Shown here piece after piece: positions 21,256 to 29,448 of a DNA stretch of 64,000 nt. The stretch comes from Halobacteriovorax sp. JY17. GTDB taxonomy: Bacteria > Bdellovibrionota > Bacteriovoracia > Bacteriovoracales > Bacteriovoracaceae. Both the position numbers and the translations under genes were made by a program. The stretch covers positions 248,001-312,000 of the forward strand of contig NZ_NJER01000002.1 in NCBI RefSeq assembly GCF_002753895.1, given 5' to 3'. Below the pieces are notes generated by a model, which searched no databases, was not told the DNA's origin, and was given only the letters and a program-made list of their open reading frames with translations. Positions within the stretch are counted from its first letter, which is position 1; each line of letters starts with the position of its first letter.

Positions 21256-22824
21256 ATGATTGAAAAAGTATTGATATTTATATTATTCCTTGGGCCTTTA
21301 GTTTTCTTTCATGAGCTAGGGCACTTTCTATTTGCGAGACTTTTTGGAGTAAAAGTCCAAGTATTCTCCATAGGCTTTGGACCAAAGTTATTTAAATTTA
21401 AAAAAGGTGACACTGAGTACGCACTTTCATTAATTCCTCTTGGTGGATATGTGAAAATGTTTGGTGACGATCCATTCAATGGCGATGCTATTCCTGTTGA
21501 AGAAAGAAAGTATAGCTTTACTCATAAGAGTAAGTGGGCAAGATTTTGGATTGTCTTTGGTGGACCTCTTGCGAACTTTATTATGGCCTATGTTATTTTC
21601 TTTTCGCTCTTAATTGGTGGCGAGAAAATGCCTGAATTAAAAATGGGACTAGTTACAAAGGATTCAAAGTTTGCAAACTTCGGTATTAAGACTGGTGATA
21701 TTCTTAAAGAGGTAAATGGAGAATCTGTTTCAAATCCATCTGATGTAGTTCTAATGGACGGAGGGGTGAAGACTCTTACCGTAGAGCGCTTTGGTGAAAT
21801 GAAAACTGTAAATATAGGAATGAGTGGAGAAGAATTTTTTGAAGAGATGGTTAATTACCCACCATTTCTAAGACGTCCTGTTATGACTTCTTATAATGGA
21901 GAGGTATTTGCTCTGTCATTGAATAAAGACTCCGTAAATTGGGGAGAGTCTCTTGATGAGCTCGCAGATCATGCTGAGAACCAAAGTGTTTACTTATTTA
22001 AAATGAAAAAAGATGCGGACCTCGGTGATATAAATATCCAGGAAGAGAGACCATTTGTAAGCGAAGTAAAAATTGGTAATAAAGGAATGGAGAATTTCTT
22101 TAAAACAATGAGAGAAGCAAAGCTTTATCCAAATGATATGTTTGTAAAAAGTATTTCTATGAAATCTCCTGCTGAAAAAGCTGGGATTCTAGGTGGGAAT
22201 ATTATCTTGGGACTTAATGGAGAAGATATCTATAGCTTTGAAGTTTTAAGAGCAACACTTCAAAAGATTGAAACAAAAGAAGTTCAAGTAAAAATCTTAG
22301 CAGATAATATTGAAAAGTCTGTGAGTCTTACTCCGGATGTAAAACCTCAAGGGGAGAAGAAAGTAAAACTCATTGGAGTCTACTCAAACGGTGTATTCCA
22401 AGGAATGAGGTTTGTTGACACTCCTTCTAAAGGCTTTGTTGGGTCGTTCACGGGAGCTTTTTCAAGAACTTGGGACACTATTGTAAAAACAGTAGGCTCG
22501 TTTAAAAAACTTATTGTTGGAGAAGTTTCACTTAAGAATATTGGAGGACCTCTCGCTATTGGTAAGGTTGCTTCGGATTCTTTTCAGACGAGCCTTTCTT
22601 ACTTTTTTCAATTGATGGCCTTGATTTCAGTTAACCTTGGAGTTATAAACCTATTCCCAATTCCAGTTTTGGATGGCGGGCATATTTTATTTCTAGGACT
22701 TGAATTTTTAAATAGAGGACCCGTCTCCAGAAGAAAAATGGAAATTGCACAACAATTTGGTCTTTCAATGTTACTGATGCTGATGATTGGTGCGATCTTT
22801 AACGACGTGGTGAGATTCTTTTAA
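21256..22824 (+). CDS. rseP: Site-2 protease RseP (membrane zinc metalloprotease)
   Basis: Intramembrane zinc protease that cleaves anti-sigma factors and remnant signal peptides. The active-site HExxH is H19-E20-H23 ('FFHELGHFLFARLFG') in the first helix. The third zinc ligand motif 'PIPVLDGGHI' is near residue 472. Two periplasmic PDZ-like modules lie between them ('FGIKTGDILKEVNGE' and 'AGILGGNIILGLNGEDI'). Length (522 aa) is longer than E. coli RseP (450), with extra sequence between the PDZ domains. Ribosome site TAGGTAAGAG. Confidence 0.95.
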   Translation: MIEKVLIFILFLGPLVFFHELGHFLFARLFGVKVQVFSIGFGPKLFKFKKGDTEYALSLIPLGGYVKMFGDDPFNGDAIPVEERKYSFTHKSKWARFWIVFGGPLANFIMAYVIFFSLLIGGEKMPELKMGLVTKDSKFANFGIKTGDILKEVNGESVSNPSDVVLMDGGVKTLTVERFGEMKTVNIGMSGEEFFEEMVNYPPFLRRPVMTSYNGEVFALSLNKDSVNWGESLDELADHAENQSVYLFKMKKDADLGDINIQEERPFVSEVKIGNKGMENFFKTMREAKLYPNDMFVKSISMKSPAEKAGILGGNIILGLNGEDIYSFEVLRATLQKIETKEVQVKILADNIEKSVSLTPDVKPQGEKKVKLIGVYSNGVFQGMRFVDTPSKGFVGSFTGAFSRTWDTIVKTVGSFKKLIVGEVSLKNIGGPLAIGKVASDSFQTSLSYFFQLMALISVNLGVINLFPIPVLDGGHILFLGLEFLNRGPVSRRKMEIAQQFGLSMLLMLMIGAIFNDVVRFF

Positions 22825-23438
22825 TGGCCTACCTCTTTATCGATACCTCTGATCATTTAGTGCTAGGTCTTTTAGACGAAGAGTATAATTGGTTAGAGTT
22901 TATCGAAACGGATGACAAGAAGAGCTCAGCCTCTATCCATTCTCATATTTACAATCTCTTAGAGCTTAGAGGATTGAAAGTAAAAGAGATCAAGGGACTT
23001 TTTCAAGTTGCTGGACCTGGCTCATATACAGGAATGAGAATATCTGAAGGGATTGCCCAAGTTCTTGAGTGGCAGAATATCCCGATATACTCTTTCTATC
23101 ATTTTGCTGTTCCTTATATTTTAGGTGTTAATAATGGCGCTTGGGTTTCTAAGGCCTTTAAGAATGAAGTATTTCTCTATGAGTGGCGCGGTAGTGTAGT
23201 AAAAAAATCTCTACATGCTGAGAGCGAATTAGTCTCTTTGCAAAATAGTTTAAGGCATGAGCTCGGTGAGTTTTGGACTCACTTTGATGGAAACTTTGAG
23301 GGGGTTAAACTTTCGAGCGCAAAGCTTATGAAAGATAATCTAAAAGAGCTATTAACTCATGTCGCAGACAGTCAGATGAGAGAAAAGCCCTTTTATTACA
23401 GATCCTTAGAAAATGAGTTCCGTGTAAGCAATAAATGA
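22824..23438 (+). CDS. tsaB: tRNA N6-threonylcarbamoyladenosine biosynthesis protein TsaB-like
   Basis: Actin-like-fold partner (204 aa) of TsaD in making t6A37 on ANN-decoding tRNAs. The hallmark 'GPGSYTGMRISEGIAQVL' is intact, and the N terminus 'FIDTSDHLVLGLLDE' fits the family. The rest is divergent, as usual for TsaB. Its ATG overlaps the rseP stop by one base (TAATG), indicating coupled translation. Confidence 0.85.
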   Translation: MAYLFIDTSDHLVLGLLDEEYNWLEFIETDDKKSSASIHSHIYNLLELRGLKVKEIKGLFQVAGPGSYTGMRISEGIAQVLEWQNIPIYSFYHFAVPYILGVNNGAWVSKAFKNEVFLYEWRGSVVKKSLHAESELVSLQNSLRHELGEFWTHFDGNFEGVKLSSAKLMKDNLKELLTHVADSQMREKPFYYRSLENEFRVSNK

Positions 23439-23469
23439 CATTGGCGCAATTTGTTGATAGATTTATTAC
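23435..23469 (+). promoter_or_regulatory. Candidate internal leaderless promoter before the psd-like gene
   Basis: ATGACA (23435-23440, five of six matches to TTGACA), a 17-base spacer and TAGATT (23458-23463), ending six bases before the ATG at 23470. No Shine-Dalgarno precedes that ATG. The -35 overlaps the tsaB stop codon. Confidence 0.45.
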
Positions 23470-24093
23470 ATGGGATTAACTTACTTACCTCGGTGGATAT
23501 ATTTCTGTATTTCATTTCTAGCATTCTTGTTAATGCTATCGTTTGGTTTTTTGGGATTCCTATTAACCGTCGCGGCCTTTGCTTTTCTCTTTGGAATTTT
23601 TAGAAAACAAAAACAAGATTTTAGAGATCATTCTAACGATAATGTTATTGTCTCTCCTGTTAATGGAAGAGTTTATAAAATTTATAAAAATGTAGATCAT
23701 GACTTCTTTGGAAAAGATATGACTTGTGTTCTTATTCAAGTTCCCTTCTGGAAAGAGTTTGGATTGTTTTTCCCTGCGAAGGCCGAAATTCATGAGGTTC
23801 AATCTAGTAGAAAAGATTGTCTTGATCACCTTGTAAAGTTTAGACTATCAAGTGGAATAGATATAGGTCTTGCTGTTGGACAAAATATTCTTAGGCTTGC
23901 GCCACAGATTGTAGTGCTGCCTGGGGACCGTGGGAAACAGAAAGTTAATTTTGGATTTCTTCCAATGGGTGGTGAGGTGAAAGTATACATCCCATCTGTG
24001 TTGGAAGTTTTAATTAATGAAAAAGATGAAGTAGTTGCTGGCGAAGGAATTCTTGCTGGGATACCTACAGATGTTGAGGAAAAAATAATATGA
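23470..24093 (+). CDS. Phosphatidylserine decarboxylase-like protein lacking the catalytic triad
   Basis: The whole chain follows the short (about 210 aa) phosphatidylserine/archaetidylserine decarboxylase family: two N-terminal membrane helices (8-45), then 'VIVSPVNGRVYKI', a central sheet, and 'MGGEVKVYIPSVLEVLI' near the end. Active members cleave themselves at a Gly-Ser to form pyruvoyl, using an Asp-His-Ser triad. Here the Asp of S-P-A-D-G is N65, the 'VHVNR' His region (about 90-105) contains no His, and the Gly-Ser is G167-G168. It should therefore be unable to self-process or decarboxylate. Its frame is intact and it overlaps pssA, so it is probably functional in another way. Homology is my reading; loss of the residues is seen directly. 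Confidence 0.75.
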   Translation: MGLTYLPRWIYFCISFLAFLLMLSFGFLGFLLTVAAFAFLFGIFRKQKQDFRDHSNDNVIVSPVNGRVYKIYKNVDHDFFGKDMTCVLIQVPFWKEFGLFFPAKAEIHEVQSSRKDCLDHLVKFRLSSGIDIGLAVGQNILRLAPQIVVLPGDRGKQKVNFGFLPMGGEVKVYIPSVLEVLINEKDEVVAGEGILAGIPTDVEEKII

Positions 24094-24848
24094 TTGATCA
24101 ACCTAAGAGACTTGCTTTCTTTTTACCAAACACTTTTACAGCGTTGAATATGGCCTGTGGTTTTGCCTCAGTAATAATGTCGTGGAATGGACAATTCTAT
24201 AATGCAAGTATGATTCTTCTTTTAGGAGCAATCTTTGATTCCGTTGATGGAAGAGTTGCTAGAATGACTGGAACCCAATCTCAGTTTGGAGAGCAATTTG
24301 ATTCAATCAGTGATGTTGTATCATTTGGTATAGCTCCTGCATTTCTTGTTTATAACTGCTTTTTTAAAGATCTTGGACGACTTGGAATGGTCGTATCATT
24401 TATTTATCTTCTTTGTGGAGCCTTGAGACTTGCTAGGTTTAATGCAAATATTGATAAAGTAAGTAGTGATTATTTTCAAGGCCTTCCTATTCCGACTGCA
24501 GCTTTAGGACTTGTGGGTTATGTTCTACTAGCAATTGAGTTTGAACTTATTAAAACTTTAACCCCTTTTACAATTTTCTATGTTGTCCTTTACTCTTTGC
24601 TGATGATTTCAAATGTTCCATTTTATTCATTTAAAAATGCAGCATGGGTAAAAACTCATAAGAAGAGAGTATTAGCTTTAATATTTCTTTTGCTAGCATT
24701 GATATTTACATATGAACAATTAATGATTGGTGTAATCACTGGAGCGTATGTTCTTGGTGGATTGATTTACTTTATTACTCATAAAGGTGCACTTGAAGAT
24801 GTTTTTTCATGGAAGAGCGAAAATGATGAAATTAACGAAGGTAATTAA
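24090..24848 (+). CDS. pssA: CDP-diacylglycerol-serine O-phosphatidyltransferase
   Basis: Membrane CDP-alcohol phosphatidyltransferase (252 aa) making phosphatidylserine from CDP-diacylglycerol and serine. The diagnostic DGxxAR-(8)-G-(3)-D-(3)-D motif is complete, running from 'DGRVAR' to 'FDSISD'. The N-terminal 'FLPNTFTALNMACGFASVI' is typical of the Bacillus-type PssA. It overlaps the psd-like gene by four bases (ATGA). CdsA, upstream, makes its substrate. Confidence 0.93.
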   Translation: MIDQPKRLAFFLPNTFTALNMACGFASVIMSWNGQFYNASMILLLGAIFDSVDGRVARMTGTQSQFGEQFDSISDVVSFGIAPAFLVYNCFFKDLGRLGMVVSFIYLLCGALRLARFNANIDKVSSDYFQGLPIPTAALGLVGYVLLAIEFELIKTLTPFTIFYVVLYSLLMISNVPFYSFKNAAWVKTHKKRVLALIFLLLALIFTYEQLMIGVITGAYVLGGLIYFITHKGALEDVFSWKSENDEINEGN

Positions 24849-25782
24849 GTTATTTACTTTAACTCTAATTTTAGCAAATTCTTATGCTGAAGACTTCGGG
24901 CAAACGGTGCCTGGAAGTATTCCAAATGCAATGGAAGACGTTAAAGTTGATGGTGAAAGTGTCTATATTCCAGATGGAAATGAAAGACCATTAGATAAGG
25001 TTGAGAAGAAGAAAACGTCGGCACTTGTGCCGGGTGAAGAAGATTATGGAACTGAGGTCTCAGGCAAAGGTTCTCCTTCGCAGTTTAACTCAGGCGCGCC
25101 ATTTAGTGGACTTGATTCTGACAGCTATATTACCTATACGAATAAAGATATTTTAAAAGGACTTGCAAAGAAGAGTAAGTCGTCTTTTTCATTCGAATTT
25201 TTTCAAAATAATTTTGATTACACTGATACTAGAGGAGTATATTCAAAAACTTTTGATTCCGATTCAGGAGCAAAAGGTGGATCACTTCATATTTCAATGG
25301 ATCGCTATTTATATAAAGGCTTTCTAAATTTTGGTTATGGTGGTGGACTTGGAGTTGGTTATAGTACAGGAAAAGGGATTTTTGCAGACGATAATACAGT
25401 TAGTAAAACTCGATTTAATCTCTACTCGTTGCCAATTGATTTAAGACTACTCATTGAATTGCCTATAGGAGAAGTTGTTAAGCTATCATTTGCTGGAGGA
25501 CCAAGTGTTATGGGCCTCATTCAAAATAGAAGTGATAGAGATGACGGTGATAAAGATAAAGAGAGACGGCAAGTAGGCTATGGGTATTCTGCAGAAGGAA
25601 AACTTAAGTTAAATCTAGGGCACCTTTTTACGGATACAGGTTTTGAATACTATAGAACTCATGAGGTTAGTTTCATGTCTATTGATTTGGCCATCCGTAC
25701 ACAAAATTATTCTGGATTTGCAGATGAAGTTGAAATTTCGGGAATGTCATACGGCTTAGGTTTCACTTTTGAATTTCTATAA
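24826..25782 (+). CDS. Predicted outer-membrane beta-barrel protein, function unknown
   Basis: I do not recognise this protein. A signal peptide ('MKLTKVIKLFTLTLILANSYA') starts at 24826 (or the Met at 24823), overlapping pssA by 23-26 bases. A low-complexity charged linker of about 80 residues is followed by alternating aromatic/glycine strands such as 'FLNFGYGGGLGVGYSTGKG' and 'LKLNLGHLFTDTGFEYYRT'. The chain ends in '...GFTFEFL', a barrel-like C-terminal strand. It probably forms an 8-10-stranded outer-membrane barrel. The open frame extends upstream to 24787, but that part overlaps pssA. Confidence 0.75.
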   Translation: MKLTKVIKLFTLTLILANSYAEDFGQTVPGSIPNAMEDVKVDGESVYIPDGNERPLDKVEKKKTSALVPGEEDYGTEVSGKGSPSQFNSGAPFSGLDSDSYITYTNKDILKGLAKKSKSSFSFEFFQNNFDYTDTRGVYSKTFDSDSGAKGGSLHISMDRYLYKGFLNFGYGGGLGVGYSTGKGIFADDNTVSKTRFNLYSLPIDLRLLIELPIGEVVKLSFAGGPSVMGLIQNRSDRDDGDKDKERRQVGYGYSAEGKLKLNLGHLFTDTGFEYYRTHEVSFMSIDLAIRTQNYSGFADEVEISGMSYGLGFTFEFL

Positions 25783-26539
25783 ATTAAAAATTAAATATAA
25801 AGGCCAGCGCTATCAGGGTTGGCAAAAGCAACCTCATTCTGAATTAACGATTCAAGGGCAATTAGAGAAAGCTCTTTTAAAAATTGTAAAATCAAATGAT
25901 ATTCATACAATTGGTTCGGGTAGAACAGACTCGGGGGTCCATGCTCTCGCTCAAGTTGCCAGAATTCAAATTCCATTTTCAATTGAGAGTTCATCACTAC
26001 TTAAGGCGATAAATTCTCACTTACCTGATGATATTGAATGCATGACTTGCGAGGATTCGAGTGAAGACTTTCATCCAGTTTTTGGGGCCAAGGATAAGAC
26101 CTATCGTTATGTTTTTAGTCTTGGAAAAAGAAGGGATGCACTTGCTGGTGATATGGTGACTTATCTTTCTCGGAGCCTAGATATTGAAAAAATGAAAATG
26201 GCCTGCAAAGAGTTCATTGGAGAGCATGACTTTGCAGATTTTTACACAACGGGCACGGAAGTTTCATCTACAGTTAGAAGAATTTTTGACTGTAGCTTAG
26301 AAAAGTCATCTGGCTCAGGGTTTCTTAAAGATATCTACCCCGAGTACTTTGTCTTTGAAGTTAAAGGAAGTGGCTTCTTGAAGCAGATGGTCAGGCTGAT
26401 GGTTGCAACTATTTGGAATATTGGAGAAGGGAAAGTGAGCTTAGATGAGCTTCGGGTGGCCCTTAGCTCACCAACTGGCAGAAAGCTGGCTCCAGTGGCC
26501 CCTCCCCAAGGACTTTATCTCTATGAAGTGAATTACTAG
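25769..26539 (+). CDS. truA: tRNA pseudouridine(38-40) synthase
   Basis: TruA (256 aa) isomerises uridines 38-40 of the anticodon arm. The catalytic Asp motif 'GSGRTDSGVHALAQVA' and the C-terminal 'FLKQMVRLMVATIWNIGEGK' are intact. It overlaps the preceding barrel gene by 14 bases and is the last gene of the pyrH-truA run. No terminator is evident after it. Confidence 0.96.
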   Translation: MNFYKLKIKYKGQRYQGWQKQPHSELTIQGQLEKALLKIVKSNDIHTIGSGRTDSGVHALAQVARIQIPFSIESSSLLKAINSHLPDDIECMTCEDSSEDFHPVFGAKDKTYRYVFSLGKRRDALAGDMVTYLSRSLDIEKMKMACKEFIGEHDFADFYTTGTEVSSTVRRIFDCSLEKSSGSGFLKDIYPEYFVFEVKGSGFLKQMVRLMVATIWNIGEGKVSLDELRVALSSPTGRKLAPVAPPQGLYLYEVNY

Positions 26540-26585
26540 CCCTTTAACAAAACTCGCAAATCCCCTCTCTAATACAGTACTTTCA

Positions 26586-26614
26586 TTGACTTTTGAGGCC
26601 AATCTCGATACTTT
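26586..26614 (+). promoter_or_regulatory. Predicted tig promoter
   Basis: -35 TTGACT (26586-26591), a 17-base spacer and -10 TACTTT (26609-26614), within the 128-base gap after truA. Confidence 0.6.
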
Positions 26615-26667
26615 CACCACCTAAAAATTAAGTTAATATGATGCAACTAGTTACGCGAGGGAAAGAT

Positions 26668-27948
26668 ATGTCTTATACTGTTGAAACAATTAATGATTGT
26701 ACAAAGAAAATTGTTTTTAATTTTGAAACTCTAGATCTTACTGCTGAAATTAAAACAGCAATTGTTCAAAAGCAAAAAACAACCTCATTAAAAGGTTTTA
26801 GAAAAGGAAAAGCTCCTTTAAGTATGGTTGAGCAAGTTTATGGACCACAAATCCAATCAGAAGCTTTAAATCAATTTGTACAAAATCAATTCTTTGATGC
26901 TGTTCAAAAAGAAGAGCTAAGAATCGTTGGTTACCCATCGTTTGAAAATATGAATTACGATGAAGGGAAATCAGTTAAGTTTGATGCTCTCGTTGAAATT
27001 TTCCCAACTGTAGAAGTAAAAGGTTTAGATAAAATTACTGTAGCTAAAGAAACAGTAGCGGTTTCTGACGAAGATGTTACAGCAATGGAAAAGAATTACC
27101 TAGGTTCTAGAGCAGAGATGAAAGAAATTGAAGAAGATGTGAAACTGGCAAATGGTCAATTCGCAGTTCTTAACTTTCAAGGTGAAAAAGAAGATGGTGA
27201 GAAGCCAGAAAATATGAAAGGTGAAGAGTTCTTACTTGAAATTGGTTCAGGGCAATTTATCCCAGGATTTGAAGAAGGTATGATTGGTATGAAAAAAGGT
27301 GAGAAGAAAGTTATTGAACTTACTTTCCCTGGAGACTACCACGTTGAAGAACTTAAAAACTCTAAAGTAAAATTTGATACTGAGCTTTTAGAAATTAAGC
27401 AAAAGGTATTCCCTGACTTTACAGATGAGCTTGCTAAAGAATTTGGATTTGAAACTGTAGAAGATTTCAAAACAAAAACAAAAGATAATCTCTTTAAGCA
27501 AAAAGAAAGAGAAGTTGCTGAGAAAATGCACCAAGAAATTCTTGAGAAATTAATTGAAGCAAATAAGTTTGATGTTCCAGCTTCACTTGTTTCGCAGCAA
27601 GAAGCTAGCCTTAAAGAAGATCTTTCTAGAAACCTTAAAGGGCAAGGGTTCAACGAGCAAATGCTTGGTGAGTACTTTGAAAAATGGGCAGGAGATCTTT
27701 CTGAGAAAGCAACTTTTCAAGTTCGTTCAGGATTAATTCTTGATAACCTTGCAAAGAAATACAATGTTGAAGCAACAGATTCTGACTTTGATGCAAAGAT
27801 TGAAGAGATGGCCGCTGGTTCAGGTATGCAAGCTGATCAAATTAAAGGTTACTATTCTTCTGATGCAAAACTAAAAGGAAACTTAATGTACGCTATCAGA
27901 GAAGAGAAGACTTTTGAGAAGATTAAAGAAGAAATTAAACTAAAGTAA
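26668..27948 (+). CDS. tig: Trigger factor
   Basis: Ribosome-bound chaperone with a peptidyl-prolyl isomerase domain. The N-terminal ribosome-binding domain has 'LKGFRKGKAPLSMVEQVYG'. The FKBP-type domain spans about residues 150-240 ('GSGQFIPGFEEGMIGMKKG'). The C-terminal chaperone arms are helical. The best start is the ATG at 26668 (MSYTVETIN), preceded by GAGGGA. An in-frame ATG at 26638 adds ten unlikely residues. Confidence 0.96.
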   Translation: MSYTVETINDCTKKIVFNFETLDLTAEIKTAIVQKQKTTSLKGFRKGKAPLSMVEQVYGPQIQSEALNQFVQNQFFDAVQKEELRIVGYPSFENMNYDEGKSVKFDALVEIFPTVEVKGLDKITVAKETVAVSDEDVTAMEKNYLGSRAEMKEIEEDVKLANGQFAVLNFQGEKEDGEKPENMKGEEFLLEIGSGQFIPGFEEGMIGMKKGEKKVIELTFPGDYHVEELKNSKVKFDTELLEIKQKVFPDFTDELAKEFGFETVEDFKTKTKDNLFKQKEREVAEKMHQEILEKLIEANKFDVPASLVSQQEASLKEDLSRNLKGQGFNEQMLGEYFEKWAGDLSEKATFQVRSGLILDNLAKKYNVEATDSDFDAKIEEMAAGSGMQADQIKGYYSSDAKLKGNLMYAIREEKTFEKIKEEIKLK

Positions 27949-27976
27949 TTTGTTTAAATATTGATCAAATATCACT

Positions 27977-28003
27977 AAGCCCGCGTAAATGCGGGCTTTT
28001 TTT
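27977..28003 (+). terminator. Intrinsic terminator of tig
   Basis: AAGCCCGC (27977-27984) / GCGGGCTT (27991-27998) with a 6-base loop and a T run. Confidence 0.95.
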
Positions 28004-28025
28004 ATTGTATTTTTTATAGTGGTAG

Positions 28026-28053
28026 TTGTGTGGTGTTCGAATTTCTGTAGAAT
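28026..28053 (+). promoter_or_regulatory. Predicted promoter of the small exported protein gene
   Basis: TTGTGT (28026-28031), a 16-base spacer, TAGAAT (28048-28053), about 30 bases before the GTG start. Confidence 0.5.
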
Positions 28054-28083
28054 TTATCTAAATAAATATATCTGGAGTATATA

Positions 28084-28545
28084 GTGAAATCAGCCCTAAA
28101 GGTTCTTTTAGTCTTTATTTTTATTACTAATATTGCGGCTTCCTCAGATCCTGCAGTTGAAACTATTTCAAAAGTTGCAGCAGACTTTAAACAGGATTTG
28201 ATTCGAGAGCACTCAGCAGAGAGCGTGAAGATAGTTGTTAAGAAGATTAGAGGACTTGATGCACTTGATGTTCGTGAATATATTGAAGATGGAGCCTACT
28301 CAGGAGGGACGTCTTTTATAGCTGATAAAATTAAGTTTTGTGATGGAAGAGATTGTCGAATTTTTCACATGAAAGCTGTTATTACAACGCCAATCGGACT
28401 TGAATTTACTTTTGTAAGAGTTCTCTTATTGCATAAGAGAAATGATTCAATACCAGACGTCTTAGACTTCTTCGTTGAAACAGGTCTACTTGCTAACCCT
28501 AGAACTGTTGACAGTGAAGGATGGGGTGAGCTTTTCTCAATTTAA
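28084..28545 (+). CDS. Small exported protein, function unknown
   Basis: A 153-residue protein with a clear signal peptide ending near 'TNIAASSDP'. The mature part is mixed helix and strand, with one possible disulfide pair in 'FCDGRDCRIF'. I recognise no family. The GTG start is fixed by the CTGGAG ribosome site. It has its own promoter and terminator, so it is a single-gene unit. Confidence 0.7.
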   Translation: MKSALKVLLVFIFITNIAASSDPAVETISKVAADFKQDLIREHSAESVKIVVKKIRGLDALDVREYIEDGAYSGGTSFIADKIKFCDGRDCRIFHMKAVITTPIGLEFTFVRVLLLHKRNDSIPDVLDFFVETGLLANPRTVDSEGWGELFSI

Positions 28546-28730
28546 AAGACATTTAACTTATTAAAAGCCGAGGCCATCTTTTGCACAAACTTAGATGGCC
28601 TTTTTAGTACAGCAGCAGATTCTTCTGCATTTTTCTCTGCCGTGGCCATTGTGATTCTTGTCTTAGTGGCAATTGAACCAGCTTTGTTAATCTCTTTTAA
28701 TCTTTCTTGTGTTGTTTGATTTATTTTCAT
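28542..28730 (-). CDS. Possible small protein (62 aa), doubtful
   Basis: A short basic, helix-prone frame ('MKINQTTQERLKEINKAG...') fills the gap between two convergent genes. AGGG lies five bases before the ATG. However, its 3' part coincides with the terminator of the + strand gene, and it overlaps that gene's stop by four bases. I know no homologue. It could be real or chance. Confidence 0.35.
   Translation of the reverse strand: MKINQTTQERLKEINKAGSIATKTRITMATAEKNAEESAAVLKRPSKFVQKMASAFNKLNVF
28571..28605 (+). terminator. Intrinsic terminator of the small exported protein gene
   Basis: AGGCCATCT (28571-28579) / AGATGGCCT (28593-28601), a 13-base loop and a short T run. Confidence 0.8.
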
Positions 28731-28760
28731 AGAAGCCCTATCGGAAGGGCCGGTGACAAA

Positions 28761-28790
28761 CTTGAGGAAAAATGTAGGGTATTCCTCAAG
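28761..28790 (-). terminator. Hairpin after the homogentisate operon, probable terminator
   Basis: Perfect 9-base arms CTTGAGGAA / TTCCTCAAG with a 12-base loop lie just beyond the flavin-reductase stop on the minus strand. The T tract is only three bases. Confidence 0.6.
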
Positions 28791-28799
28791 TCATTGAAA

Positions 28800-29432
28800 T
28801 TATTTTTGAATTTGCTTCTGCATAAGGCGCTCTCTTTGAATGAGATGATCGCAGAGTATCCAATCATTGCCAGCACCTCTTCCCACAGGTTTGAATTTAG
28901 AAGTATCAATTCTTCCTGAATCGAGAAGATCCTCATTTATATGAACCTTTACCACCTCTCCAGTAATAATTTGCCCACAACCAGGTTCATCGCCATAGCT
29001 AAGGTGATCTCTATAGATACATTCAAAGTGTATTTTACTTTCAAGGATTCTCTTGGCCTTAACAATGTCTGAATCAATTGGTGTAAGTCCCGCAAGTTTA
29101 AATTCATCTTCCCCGTAAGGTAGCTCTACAGAAGTTGTATTGATCTGATCAATGATCTCTTCACTGACAAAGCTCACAACAAATTCTTTCTCTCTAAAAA
29201 TATTTCTAGGAGTATCTTTCATCTCTCCTGTTGAACTCTTGATCATTGGAGAGAAGGCGATAATCATTGGCTTAGCACTAACAGCTGTGAAAAATGAAAA
29301 AGGAGCTACGTTATTTGTTCCATTCTCATTTACTGTTGAGACCACTGCAATTGGCCTTGGAAGTATAGAGCCAATAAGAAATTTATAATTTTTAGCAAAT
29401 TCACCATTTGTATCGAAACTTTTCATATTCAT
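28800..29432 (-). CDS. Flavin reductase-like domain protein (FMN-binding split barrel)
   Basis: FMN-binding split-barrel protein (210 aa) of the flavin reductase / DIM6-NTAB family. Typical features are 'LIGSILPRPIAVVSTVNENG', 'NVAPFSFFTAVSAKPMIIAF' and 'TPRNIFREKEFVVSFVS'. Members reduce flavin for partner oxygenases or act as oxidoreductases themselves. It is the last gene of the aromatic catabolic operon, 16 bases after hmgA. Its role there is not obvious, since homogentisate dioxygenase needs no flavin. Confidence 0.85.
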   Translation of the reverse strand: MNMKSFDTNGEFAKNYKFLIGSILPRPIAVVSTVNENGTNNVAPFSFFTAVSAKPMIIAFSPMIKSSTGEMKDTPRNIFREKEFVVSFVSEEIIDQINTTSVELPYGEDEFKLAGLTPIDSDIVKAKRILESKIHFECIYRDHLSYGDEPGCGQIITGEVVKVHINEDLLDSGRIDTSKFKPVGRGAGNDWILCDHLIQRERLMQKQIQK

Positions 29433-29448
29433 AATTTAATCCTTTTGA

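Noticed and set aside
23435-23479. 14-codon frame starting at the ATG that overlaps the tsaB stop
   Set aside because: It could be a coupling mini-cistron, but it has no ribosome site and the same bases make a better -35 element; not supported as a gene.
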